NCBI GenBank assembly: GCA_963737625.1 | Contig: CAVTTK010000002.1 | Coordinates: forward strand, 806,001 to 870,000 | Source of the DNA: Bog-756 sp963737625 | GTDB lineage: Bacteria; Actinomycetota; Acidimicrobiia; Acidimicrobiales; RAAP-2 | Reading direction: 5' to 3' | DNA: 64,000 nucleotides | Part shown: positions 1-8,837 of the stretch, one piece after another | Position numbering within the stretch: position 1 is the stretch's first letter | How the letters are laid out: every line of letters begins with the position of its first letter | The notes under the pieces: generated by a model | The model's database searches: none | What the model saw: the letters and a program-made list of their open reading frames with translations, nothing else | Told to the model about the DNA's origin: nothing | Position numbers and translations under genes: made by a program

Positions 1-1306
1 GCTGGCCGTGCACCTCGAGGGCTATCTCAACGTGCTCGATGCCGCACTGCCGCTTATGGCCGCCGCCGGGTTCGGCCGAATCCTGGGTGTCACCTCCGGC
101 TCCGGGTGGCGCGCCGCCGACGCCGGTGCCTACAGCCGCGCCAAGCGGGCCGTTGCTGCCCTGACCTGGCAGCTGGGTAGACAGGCACCGCCGGGAGTGA
201 CCATCAATGCCATGTCTCCCATCGCGGCCACCCGCATGATGGCCTCTGCGCTGGAACGTGCCCGCAAGGCGGGCCTGTCCGGCGGTGGCGGAATCTCCTT
301 CCTCTCCGTGGCGGGCCCCGAAGATCTCGGGCCGATCGGCGCGTATCTGGTCGGCGAAGAGTTCGGGTGGTGCAACGGCAAGGTCATCTTCACGGGCGGT
401 CCGGAAGTGGCGATCGTCGACGAGCCCCGCCTTCTCGAGGTGGTACGGGCCGAGGGGGCGGTCTCGCTGGCCCGGGTGCTCGAGAGTGTTGTCCCCGGGG
501 CGTTTGTGGCGGCGGAGACCAGCCAGGCCAGTGAGGGGGGCAGCAATCCCCGGTTCGGGGCGATATTCGACGAGCCGGCTCCCGCGGAGGCCTCGTCGTC
601 ACCAGTGCGATCGTGCCTTGTCGTGACCGACCAGTCGGCGTGGGCCGAGGCGCTGACCTCGGCGCTCGCCGATCGGTCCGTCACCTGCCATCGCGCCGAT
701 CTGGCCCGTTCCTTCGGCGACGCCGCCAAGGAGCTGAACTCGGTGGCCGAGACCCACGGGCCGATCGACGCCGTTGTCGTGGCGACTGATGCCGGGGACC
801 CGACGGCGGCATCGGCCGACGGTTGGAGGGGGGTGCTCACGGAGCACCGCGGGATTGTGGAGCATCTCCACACGGACGCCGCCTGGGCCCGGGCTGTTGC
901 CGACTACGCCGCCGGCAACGAACGCCCCGTCCAGCTGGTAACCCTCACCGACGCCACCACCACTGGCGGTCACAGTCGAGCCCAGGCCGCCGCCCAACAG
1001 TCTCGCATCGCCGCCGTGGCGACGGAGGGGCGGGTCACCGCCTTCGCCGCTGGGATCGAGGCGCCCGGTGAGGAGGCGGGCCACGCGGCCAGTGAGCTGG
1101 TCGCCCACTTGCTCAGCCACCCCGCGGCAGCGGCCCTAGCCGGCGCGGAGCTGGTGGTGGGCGCAGGCTGGATCGGCCTTCGCAGTCATCCCCGGCCCGC
1201 CGGCAGCATCACCTTCGGCGGCCCCACCGTTCCCGAATGGCTCGATGGCGCGCTCCGGGAGATGGTCGGATCCGCTGGTCCCTCGCCTTCCCCGAGGACC
1301 CGATGA
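1..1306 (+). CDS. SDR-family protein with two Rossmann-like halves (5' end outside window)
   Basis: The coding frame is already open at base 2, so the true start lies upstream; the first GTG at 8 falls inside a typical SDR helix and is not a start. The first about 140 visible residues match the second half of a short-chain dehydrogenase: a TSGSGW strand, the catalytic pair in AYSRAK (Tyr-x3-Lys), and a TINAMSP strand. A low-complexity linker follows. A second alpha/beta segment then begins at SCLVVTDQSAWAE and lacks a YxxxK pair. This looks like a tandem SDR in which the C-terminal half is non-catalytic. It ends in ATGA, overlapping the next start by 4 bases, so the two are probably co-translated. 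The substrate is unknown. Confidence 0.75.
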   Translation, partial: LAVHLEGYLNVLDAALPLMAAAGFGRILGVTSGSGWRAADAGAYSRAKRAVAALTWQLGRQAPPGVTINAMSPIAATRMMASALERARKAGLSGGGGISFLSVAGPEDLGPIGAYLVGEEFGWCNGKVIFTGGPEVAIVDEPRLLEVVRAEGAVSLARVLESVVPGAFVAAETSQASEGGSNPRFGAIFDEPAPAEASSSPVRSCLVVTDQSAWAEALTSALADRSVTCHRADLARSFGDAAKELNSVAETHGPIDAVVVATDAGDPTAASADGWRGVLTEHRGIVEHLHTDAAWARAVADYAAGNERPVQLVTLTDATTTGGHSRAQAAAQQSRIAAVATEGRVTAFAAGIEAPGEEAGHAASELVAHLLSHPAAAALAGAELVVGAGWIGLRSHPRPAGSITFGGPTVPEWLDGALREMVGSAGPSPSPRTR

Positions 1307-2169
1307 CCGACCAACCGACCCGTATCGTCGACGCCCACGTGCATCTCTGGGATCCGGCTCGCACGGACTGGTATCCCTACCTGTCGCATCCTCCGGATCT
1401 GGGCCACGGAGACGTGAAGGGGATGTACCGCCGCTACGACGTGGGCGCATACCAGGCCGAGCATGCCCGGTGGAAGGTCGAGAAGTTCGTCAACGTCGCC
1501 GCCGCCACGGGCAGCCACTCGATCGCCGAGACCATCGAACTGGATGCCGAGGCACCCGCCCGTGGAGGTCCCGCGGCCATCATCGGCGGTCTCCCGCCCA
1601 CGGACACGACCGCTGAGGCCGTCGATCTCCTCGACCGGCAGATGACCGCCTCCCGCTTCCGCGGGGTGCGGCCGATGGGGGTGCACCATGGGCCCCTCCC
1701 CGACGCCGCCGTGCTCGGTGCCCTGCAGGAGCGGGGCCTCGTCTTCGAGCTGATGACCCATACCGAACACCTGCGAGAGGCGGCCACCGGTCTGGCCACC
1801 TTCGGTGGCTTGACCATCGTCGTCGAGCACACCGGATGGCCCCGCTCCAACTCCGACGAGGAGCACGCCCTCTGGCGGACGGGCATCGACGCACTGGCCG
1901 GGCTCGGCGACAACGTGGCCTGCAAGCTGTCGGGCCTGGCCATGCCCTTCGAGTCCATGAGCGTCGACGCGCTCGCTCCATGGCTCGAGTACGCCATCGA
2001 GGCCTTCGGAGTCGACCGCTGCATGTTCGCCAGTAACTTCCCGGTCGACTCCATGTACGGAACCTTCGATGATCTCTACACCACGTTCACTACCGTGACG
2101 GCCGGGCTCGACGGTGCGTCCAGGTCGAAGCTGTTCGCCGAGAACGCCGAACGCGTCTACCGCTGCTAG
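1303..2169 (+). CDS. amidohydrolase-2 family metal-dependent hydrolase
   Basis: 288 residues, starting at the ATG inside the ATGA overlap with the upstream SDR. Visible signatures of the TIM-barrel amidohydrolase-2 superfamily are DAHVHLWDP at the N-terminus (HxH metal motif), a VVEHTGWP strand with a metal-binding His, and a C-terminal ASNFPVD motif supplying the catalytic Asp. The overall layout resembles the COG3618 group, whose characterised members hydrolyse lactones and related esters. This is a family-level call; the substrate is inferred only from the neighbouring oxidoreductases. It is one of four amidohydrolase-2-type genes in the window. Confidence 0.8.
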   Translation: MTDQPTRIVDAHVHLWDPARTDWYPYLSHPPDLGHGDVKGMYRRYDVGAYQAEHARWKVEKFVNVAAATGSHSIAETIELDAEAPARGGPAAIIGGLPPTDTTAEAVDLLDRQMTASRFRGVRPMGVHHGPLPDAAVLGALQERGLVFELMTHTEHLREAATGLATFGGLTIVVEHTGWPRSNSDEEHALWRTGIDALAGLGDNVACKLSGLAMPFESMSVDALAPWLEYAIEAFGVDRCMFASNFPVDSMYGTFDDLYTTFTTVTAGLDGASRSKLFAENAERVYRC

Positions 2170-2426
2170 GAGATCCTGGGCCATCATGTCGGGCGGAATA
2201 GGGGTGGCCACCGCGTCGGATGCCGTCGAGACGGTCGTGCCGCTGGTCAGGCTCAGGGACTCCGCACCCAGTTGACGAGGAGGATGGCACGTGGGGGAGT
2301 GGCTGCACCGGTTCACCGTGGACCACCGTCGGGCCCGCCGGCACTCGTGAACGGCCCCCACATCGGCCAGTGGCCCTCGAAGCTCATGGCCCCGAGGCAT
2401 CGCGTCACCCGGAGGGAGGGTCCGTA

Positions 2427-3929
2427 GTGCTCGTGGTGGGTGGAGTCGATTCCTCTACGCAAGCCACAAAGGTCGAGTTGCGAGACTTCGAGTCGGGATC
2501 CCTGGTCGGTTCCGGGCGGGCACCTCATCCCGACACCGCTCCCCCGAGGAGCGAACAGGATCCTGACGCCTGGTGGGCCGCTCTGGTCCTGGCCATGGAG
2601 CAGGCGCTGGCCGATGGCGCCTCCCGAGGCGTCCAGCCGGCAGATGTGGTGGCGCTGGCCGTGGCGGCCCAACAGCACGGCCTGGTCGTCCTCGGGGATG
2701 GCGGTGAGGTGATTCGGCCGGCCAAGCTGTGGAACGACACCGAGTCGGCTGTCGACGCCCAACGGCTCGTGGAACGGATCGGATCGTCGGCCTGGGCGCA
2801 GGCCTGCGGCAGCGTGCCCGTGGCCGCGTTCACGGTGACCAAGCTGGCCTGGCTCCGCCGCCACGAGCCACAGATGTTCGACCGGGTGACGCACGTCATG
2901 CTGCCCCATGACTGGCTGACCTTCCGGATGACCGGGGCCTTCGTGACCGACCGAGGAGATGCCTCGGGTACCGGCTACTGGTCACCGGCCGACGAAGGGT
3001 ATCGACCGGACCTGCTCGAACTCGTCGACGAGGACGTGGACTGGGTGCCCCGACTGCCCACCGTCCATCAGGCCGGCGCCGTGGCGGGAGGCCTGATCGC
3101 CTCGTCGGCTGCCGAGCTCGGGCTCCCGGCGGGTATTCCCGTGGCCGTCGGGACCGGCGACAACATGGCCGGCGCCCTCGGCACCGGTATGACGACGGGA
3201 GACCTCGCTATCTCCTTGGGCACCTCGGGGACCGTCTACTGCCTCCACGATCGTCCGACGCACGATCCCTCAGGCGTGGTTGCTGGGTTCGCCGATGCCA
3301 CGGATCGATTTCTTCCCCTGGTGTGCACCCTCAACGCCACGCTGGTGACCGACACCGTGGCCACGGTGCTCTCCGTTGATCACGCGCAGCTCGACGCTCT
3401 GGCGCTCAACGCACCACCGGGTAGCGGAGGCATGGTGCTGGTGCCCTACCTGGCCGGAGAGCGGACGCCCAATCGCCCGGAGGCCAGCGGATCACTCCAT
3501 GGACTGCGACCGGACGCCACGCCGGCCCTGCTGGCCAGGGCAGCGTTCGAAGGTGTGGTCTGCGGACTGCTGCAGGGAGGTGACGCACTCCTGGCCGCGG
3601 GCGTTCCACCGGCCGACGGGAGGTTGATCGTGCTCGGAGGCGGCGCACGATCAGCGGCCTACCGCCAGGTGTTGGCGGACCTGTCAGGACGTCCGGCCTC
3701 GATTCCCTCGATCCCCGAGCCCGTGGCTAAAGGGGCCGCACTCCTGGCCGCCGCAGCCCGTGCGGCCTCAACCGCCGGCTCCATCATCGAGGGCTGGGCC
3801 CCGGACGTGTGGACGACTGTCGCCCCGGCGGCGGACCCGGAACGGGCGAAGGAGATTCGCCGTCGCTATGCGGCAACGGTGGCGGCAGACCCCAGTCAGG
3901 ATGCGCAACCCTCCACTAGCCAGGCGTGA
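2427..3929 (+). CDS. xylB: xylulokinase (FGGY family)
   Basis: 500 residues. The start is GTG 2427, preceded by the purine-rich Shine-Dalgarno stretch GGAGGGAGGG at 2411-2420. It phosphorylates D-xylulose to xylulose-5-phosphate, feeding the pentose phosphate pathway. Features are the N-terminal phosphate loop (GGVDSSTQATK), AVAAQQHGLVVLG, the WNDTES sugar-binding motif, the catalytic Asp in GTGDNMAGALG, the SLGTSGT ATP motif and the C-terminal GGGARSAAYRQ motif. Length matches XylB. It sits directly upstream of xylose isomerase in the same orientation, which supports xylulokinase over other FGGY kinases. Confidence 0.9.
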   Translation: MLVVGGVDSSTQATKVELRDFESGSLVGSGRAPHPDTAPPRSEQDPDAWWAALVLAMEQALADGASRGVQPADVVALAVAAQQHGLVVLGDGGEVIRPAKLWNDTESAVDAQRLVERIGSSAWAQACGSVPVAAFTVTKLAWLRRHEPQMFDRVTHVMLPHDWLTFRMTGAFVTDRGDASGTGYWSPADEGYRPDLLELVDEDVDWVPRLPTVHQAGAVAGGLIASSAAELGLPAGIPVAVGTGDNMAGALGTGMTTGDLAISLGTSGTVYCLHDRPTHDPSGVVAGFADATDRFLPLVCTLNATLVTDTVATVLSVDHAQLDALALNAPPGSGGMVLVPYLAGERTPNRPEASGSLHGLRPDATPALLARAAFEGVVCGLLQGGDALLAAGVPPADGRLIVLGGGARSAAYRQVLADLSGRPASIPSIPEPVAKGAALLAAAARAASTAGSIIEGWAPDVWTTVAPAADPERAKEIRRRYAATVAADPSQDAQPSTSQA

Positions 3930-3955
3930 GCGGGTCACCCTCTCCCCCCACAATC

Positions 3956-4001
3956 GGTGGCTGCCTGCGTCCCCGGCCGGTGGCCGCCTGCGTCCCCGGC
4001 C
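3956..4001. repeat. two-copy 23-bp tandem repeat upstream of xylA
   Basis: The units at 3956-3978 and 3979-4001 share 22 of 23 bases (core GCCTGCGTCCCCGGCC) and abut directly. They end 58 bases before the xylA start. Possible roles are duplicated regulator half-sites or a replication-slippage product; nothing further can be read. Confidence 0.7.
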
Positions 4002-4059
4002 GGATGGTGGCACTGTGTCAGGTGAGCCATTGGGAACGAGAGCCCGAGGAGACGTCACC

Positions 4060-5244
4060 ATGACCGACGCATACGAACCCCGGCCTGAGGACCATTTCAC
4101 GTTCGGACTGTGGACCGTGGGCAATCCTGGCCGTGACCCGTTCGGACACGAGACCCGTGCACCCCTGGATCCAGTGGAGTCGGTCCACCGGCTCAGCGAG
4201 CTCGGGGCCTATGGGGTCAGCTTCCACGACGACGACCTGGTCCCGCCCGGTTCGTCGGTGGCCGAGCGGGGGGACGTGGTCAAACGCTTCCGCCGGGCCC
4301 TCGACTCGACCGGACTCAAGGTACCGATGGCCACCACCAACCTCTTCTCGCGTCCCGTCTTCAAGGAGGGTGCCTTCACCGCCAATGACCCGGCGGTACG
4401 GCGGTTCGCTGTGGCCAAGGCCCTGGATGCCATCGATCTGGGAGTGGAGCTGGGGGCCAGGGTGTTCGTCCTCTGGGGAGGGAGGGAAGGGGTAGAGGCC
4501 GAAGCGGCCAAGGACGTCCGTGGCGCCCTTGATCGGTACGCCGAGGCTGTGAACCTGTGTTGTTCCTATGTCCGGGAACGTCAATACGACCTGCGCTTTG
4601 CCCTGGAACCGAAACCGAACGAGCCCAGGGGGGACCTCTTCCTGCCCACCGTGGGTCACGCCCTGGCGTTCATCCACGAGCTGGAGTGGCCGGACATGGT
4701 GGGCGTGAACCCCGAATTCGCGCACGAGACGATGAGCGGCCTCTCCTTTACCCATGCGGTGGCCCAGGCCCTGTGGCAGGGCAAGCTGTTCCACATCGAT
4801 CTCAATGCCCAACGGATCGGGAAATTCGATCAGGACTTCCGATTTGGCTCCGAGGGGGTGCGGGATGCCTTCTATCTCGTGAAGCTGTTGGAGGAGGCCG
4901 AATGGGACGGCATGCGCCACTTCGACGCCCATCCCTATCGGACGGAGGATGCCGATGGAGTCTGGGATTTCGCCCGGGGATGCATGAGGAGCTATCTCAT
5001 TCTCCGGGAGAAGGCTCGACATTTCCGGGACGACCCCGAGATCGCTGAGGCGCTCACCGTCGCTGGTGTGCCCGCCATCTCCCAGCCCACGTCTCCTGAT
5101 GGGCTCGGCGTGGACGCCATCGAGGCCATCAGGGCATCTGCCGGATCCCTGTCCGAGATTGAGCTGGGGGCTGCAGGCCATGGGCACGAACGACTTGACC
5201 AGCTGGCGACCGAGCTCCTGCTCGGCGTCCGGCCCGGCCATTGA
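4060..5244 (+). CDS. xylA: xylose isomerase
   Basis: 394 residues, the usual length of the actinobacterial class of xylose isomerase. ATG 4060 is preceded by GAGGAG at 4046-4051. It converts D-xylose to D-xylulose. Active-site residues are all visible: SFHDDD (catalytic His/Asp), WGGREG, EPKPNEPRGD (metal Glu), NPEFAHETM (Glu/His), FHIDLNAQRIGKFDQD (metal Asp) and HFDAHPYRTED. With xylB upstream and a GH3 glycosidase downstream it forms a xyloside-to-xylulose-5-phosphate module. No XylR-type regulator lies next to it. The 130-base gap after xylB holds a two-copy tandem repeat. Confidence 0.95.
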   Translation: MTDAYEPRPEDHFTFGLWTVGNPGRDPFGHETRAPLDPVESVHRLSELGAYGVSFHDDDLVPPGSSVAERGDVVKRFRRALDSTGLKVPMATTNLFSRPVFKEGAFTANDPAVRRFAVAKALDAIDLGVELGARVFVLWGGREGVEAEAAKDVRGALDRYAEAVNLCCSYVRERQYDLRFALEPKPNEPRGDLFLPTVGHALAFIHELEWPDMVGVNPEFAHETMSGLSFTHAVAQALWQGKLFHIDLNAQRIGKFDQDFRFGSEGVRDAFYLVKLLEEAEWDGMRHFDAHPYRTEDADGVWDFARGCMRSYLILREKARHFRDDPEIAEALTVAGVPAISQPTSPDGLGVDAIEAIRASAGSLSEIELGAAGHGHERLDQLATELLLGVRPGH

Positions 5245-5429
5245 AACGACCCGCACGCGTCTCGTCAACCGGCCGGCAAAGATCAGGCCCAAGGTGCGAT
5301 TCGGGAGCGGCGGACAGGTGTCGACGTGATCCTTCCCGGCCCGGATGGGACGAACCAAATCTGGGCGGAGTCACCCGAATGCTCGACCGGCGATATTGAG
5401 GCCGCCGTTGCCCTGAGTCGCAGACGGCC

Positions 5430-7856
5430 ATGAGCCCGGGCCCGAAGCGTAGCGAGCTGAGCGCCGGCGAGAAGGCGGCCCTCACCGGAGGGACCACCTA
5501 CTGGCAGACGTCGGGAGTGGAGCGCCTCGGGATGGAGCCGCTCGTTACCAGCGACGGCCCCAATGGGGTTCGGGGTCAACGGTGGGGCGATGTCTCGATG
5601 TGCTTTCCCTGTGCCACCGCCCTGGCCTCGACGTGGAACCGGGAGCTGGTCCGGGAGGTGTCGCTGGCCCTCGGGGCCGAGGCGCGTGACATGCAGGTCG
5701 ACGTGCTTCTGGCCCCGAACGTCAACCTTCACCGCCACCCTCTCGGGGGACGGAGCTTCGAGTGCTTCTCCGAAGACCCCTTCCTGACCTCGGTGATGGC
5801 GGTGGCCTATGTGCTGGGAGTCCAGAGCGCCGGGGTGGCCTGTTCGGTCAAGCACCTCGTGGGCAACGAGCAGGAGTTCGAGCGGATGTCGGTTGATGTC
5901 GAGATCGACGAACGGGCGCTGAGGGAGATCTACCTCCCGCCGTTCGAGGCGGCAGTGCGGGAAGCCGGCACATGGTCGGTGATGGCCGCGTACAACCGGT
6001 TCCGAGGGACGTACTGCAGTGAAAACGCTCCGCTGTTGGTGACGCTCCTCAAGGACGAGTGGGGATTCGACGGCGTGGTGGTCTCGGACTTCTTCGGGAC
6101 GCACTCCGCCGAGTCGGTCAACGCAGGTTTGGACCTCGAGATGCCGGGTCCACCCGCGTGGCTTGGTTCACACCTGGGGGAGGCCATCGAGGAAGGCAGA
6201 GTGAGTCAAGAGGCCGTCGATGCCGCCGCCGGTCGCATGGTGCGACTGATCCAGCGCACTCGGAACGCCCGTAGTACGCAGGCACTGCTCCCCTCTGCTG
6301 CGGAGCGCACACGACTGATCCGAAGGGCGGCCAGTGAGGGCGCCGTGCTGCTCCGCAATACCGGAGTTCTTCCGCTCGAGCCGGATAGGGTGGGACAGCT
6401 GGCGGTGATCGGTCCCGCAGCTGCTCGTCTGTGCCCTCAGGGTGGTGGTGCAGCAGAAGTGACGCCTCCCCACGTCCGCACCCCACTCGAGGCGCTCAGC
6501 GAGATGCTCGGCTCCGACTCGATCCTCCACGAGCCGGGATGTGGAATCCCCGGACCCATCCCCTGCATCGGTCCGGGGGGAGTGTGCACCAGCGCTGGCC
6601 GTGAGGGCATTGAGGTGGAGTACTTCGCCGATACCGACGGGACAGGAGGTCCGGTCTTCCGCGAAGTCTTCGCCCAGACTCGGCTCATCTGGTCCGGACC
6701 GCCCCACCCTGCGCTGACGGCCGGTCAGTTCGCGGCCCGGGCCAGGACGATCTTCACGCCGGAGTTCAGCGGGACGTGGGAGATCGGTCTCACCGCCATC
6801 GGGCTGGCCCGCGTCCTGGTCGACGGGGACGTACTGCTGGACAACCGCGGCGCACCGGTCGGAGGGTCCTTTTTCTCGCTGGGAAGTGACGAGATCACCA
6901 CCAGTCTCGACATCGCCGAGGGACAGGCCCTCGACGTCGTCGTCGAGTACCGCATCGACAACCCCGCACTGCCCGTGGCTGCGGTCAGCTTCGGGGCTCG
7001 ACTCAGACCTCCGAGCGACGGTTTGACACGAGCAGTCCGGTCGGCCGAACAAGCTGATGCGGCCATTGTCTTCGTAGGAACGAACAGCAACACCGAGTCG
7101 GAAGGCGAGGATCGTGCATCGCTGGAGCTTCCCGGCGACCAGGACCGCCTGATCCGATCGATCGCCGCCGTCAATCCGCGGACGGTGGTCGTGGTCAACA
7201 GCGGGGCACCGGTCACCATGGACTGGGTCGACGAGGTGGAGGGCATTCTTCAGGTCTGGTACCCGGGACAAGAGGGTGGCGACGCTATCGCCGACGTTCT
7301 CGTGGGCAAAGTCGACGCCACGGGGCGCCTCCCCACCTCCTTCCCCAAGCGGATCGAGGACACCCCGGCCTTCCCGACCTTTCCCGGTATCGACGGAGTC
7401 ATCACCTACGAGGAGTCGATCTTCGTCGGGTATCGCCACTACGACAGGGGAGGGACCGAGCCACTGTTTCCTTTCGGTCACGGCCTTTCCTACACGACGT
7501 TCGACTACGGCAATCTCTCGACCGCCGTGGGACGCAAGGGTGTCGAGGTCAGCCTTGAGGTGTCCAACACCGGGGACCGGCTGGGCAGCACGGTCGTGCA
7601 GGTCTACGTGCTGAGGCCGGAATCAGCCATCATCCGACCCGACCGTGAACTCAAAGGATTCGAGAAGCTCGAATTGGCGCCGGGACAAACCCGCACCGTG
7701 ACACTGATGCTCGCCCCGGAAGCGTTTCGGCACTGGGATCTCGGGCAAGACGGTTGGCGCATCGAGGGTGGCGTAGCGGAGATCGCCGTAGGGGAGTCTT
7801 CTCGGAACATCCACCTACGCGCCCTCGTCGACCTGGCCGAGCTTTCAGTCCCGTGA
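5430..7856 (+). CDS. glycoside hydrolase family 3 enzyme with PA14 insert (beta-glucosidase/beta-xylosidase type)
   Basis: 808 residues from ATG 5430, chosen because the family begins a few residues before the conserved LTGGTTYW segment; no clear Shine-Dalgarno is seen. Domain order is the GH3 N-terminal barrel (VTSDGPNGVRG; KHLVGNEQE; nucleophile Asp220 in VVSDFFG), the GH3 C-terminal alpha/beta domain, a PA14-like beta insert at about residues 392-525 (starting EVEYFADTDG), and a fibronectin-III-like tail (LEVSNTGDRLGSTVVQVYV). No signal peptide is visible, so it is probably cytoplasmic, acting on imported oligosaccharides. Its position after xylB-xylA suggests a xyloside or mixed beta-glycoside substrate; the sequence alone does not separate glucosidase from xylosidase. 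Confidence 0.88.
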   Translation: MSPGPKRSELSAGEKAALTGGTTYWQTSGVERLGMEPLVTSDGPNGVRGQRWGDVSMCFPCATALASTWNRELVREVSLALGAEARDMQVDVLLAPNVNLHRHPLGGRSFECFSEDPFLTSVMAVAYVLGVQSAGVACSVKHLVGNEQEFERMSVDVEIDERALREIYLPPFEAAVREAGTWSVMAAYNRFRGTYCSENAPLLVTLLKDEWGFDGVVVSDFFGTHSAESVNAGLDLEMPGPPAWLGSHLGEAIEEGRVSQEAVDAAAGRMVRLIQRTRNARSTQALLPSAAERTRLIRRAASEGAVLLRNTGVLPLEPDRVGQLAVIGPAAARLCPQGGGAAEVTPPHVRTPLEALSEMLGSDSILHEPGCGIPGPIPCIGPGGVCTSAGREGIEVEYFADTDGTGGPVFREVFAQTRLIWSGPPHPALTAGQFAARARTIFTPEFSGTWEIGLTAIGLARVLVDGDVLLDNRGAPVGGSFFSLGSDEITTSLDIAEGQALDVVVEYRIDNPALPVAAVSFGARLRPPSDGLTRAVRSAEQADAAIVFVGTNSNTESEGEDRASLELPGDQDRLIRSIAAVNPRTVVVVNSGAPVTMDWVDEVEGILQVWYPGQEGGDAIADVLVGKVDATGRLPTSFPKRIEDTPAFPTFPGIDGVITYEESIFVGYRHYDRGGTEPLFPFGHGLSYTTFDYGNLSTAVGRKGVEVSLEVSNTGDRLGSTVVQVYVLRPESAIIRPDRELKGFEKLELAPGQTRTVTLMLAPEAFRHWDLGQDGWRIEGGVAEIAVGESSRNIHLRALVDLAELSVP

Positions 7857-7961
7857 GCAGGGGAGCGGGTGGGTGGGGCGGGACCACGACTGTTCGCGGG
7901 CGGCCGTCGGACACAGCCCGTGACGGTGTGGCCCGGGCGCGACGGCGCCGAGTCCCGGTGT

Positions 7962-8630
7962 TCAGCCCGACGAGGGGTCCCGGTCCCAACCGATGATGTC
8001 GTCGGCATGTTGGTCCCAGTTGTCAAGGAACACCACCTCCGCGAGCGGGCGACGGCGGACCGGTCCATGGCTGCCGCGGGGCCACCCGACCACCACGTGT
8101 CCGGCGAGCATCCAGTCGTCAGGGACTCCTACGGCCTCGCGGAGCAGTGGTTCGCCGCCGTACGAGGCCCAACTGGTCAGGCATGCTCCGAGGCCGAGGG
8201 CCCGGGCGGCAAGCAGGAAGTTCTGCATGGCCGGAAAGATGGAGCCCCCGAGCAGAAGCTCCGAGGCCGTTGGGTAGCGCTTCTGGGTGAACAGGACCGA
8301 GGTGAACTCGCCGGCCCGGTCGTGCAGTTCGTAGGTGGCCCGGTTGGTACGGGCCTGGCGACTGTGATCGTCATCGGCCGGGCGTGTCATCCCGTAGACC
8401 GGTTCGATGACCTCCAAGGCGTGTGCCGCGGCCTGGGCCACGACGGCCCGTTGTTCGGGGGACCGCAGGACGATGAACCGCCAGCCCTGGGCGTTGGCAC
8501 CCGAGGGCGCCCAGGTGGCCGCCTGAAGACACCGGGCAAGCGTTGTGTTGCCGACCGGCTCATCGGTGAAACGACGGATAGTCCGGGACGTCGACATGAC
8601 GGCCCAGACGTCGGTGGTCGGTTCGCTCAC
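7962..8630 (-). CDS. nitroreductase-family flavoprotein
   Basis: 222 residues. GTG 8630 is chosen because AGGAGG lies just upstream and the protein then begins SEPTTDVWAVMSTSRTIRRF. The frame extends 67 codons further upstream without family similarity. Signatures are SRTIRRFTDEPV and ATWAPSGANAQGWRF (FMN binding), an AMQNFLLAARALGLGACLTSW helix and a GHVVVGWP strand near the end. The family are FMN-dependent NAD(P)H oxidoreductases; the substrate is unknown. It lies downstream of a P450 on the same strand, separated by 207 bases. Confidence 0.82.
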   Translation of the reverse strand: MSEPTTDVWAVMSTSRTIRRFTDEPVGNTTLARCLQAATWAPSGANAQGWRFIVLRSPEQRAVVAQAAAHALEVIEPVYGMTRPADDDHSRQARTNRATYELHDRAGEFTSVLFTQKRYPTASELLLGGSIFPAMQNFLLAARALGLGACLTSWASYGGEPLLREAVGVPDDWMLAGHVVVGWPRGSHGPVRRRPLAEVVFLDNWDQHADDIIGWDRDPSSG

Positions 8631-8837
8631 TGGCGTCCTCCTGATCACGCACCTCCCCTTGGCCCGGGGATGGCCTCGTTGGCTAGAAGTGTCCGGCTCT
8701 GGCCACGAGCGCCGATGGCATGCGAGGCCCGCCCCTGTGTCTAATCCACACGGGCCGGGATCGCAGGCACACTCGGGACCTGAGGCTGGGCCGAATGAGT
8801 CAATGGCGCACACGACTTCCGTGTCGCCCACGGGAAC

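Noticed and set aside
2186..2350. Two tiny open frames (29 and 19 codons) between the amidohydrolase and xylB, the second after GAGGAGG
   Set aside because: No recognisable family, no conserved peptide features; in GC-rich DNA such frames with purine-rich leaders arise by chance.
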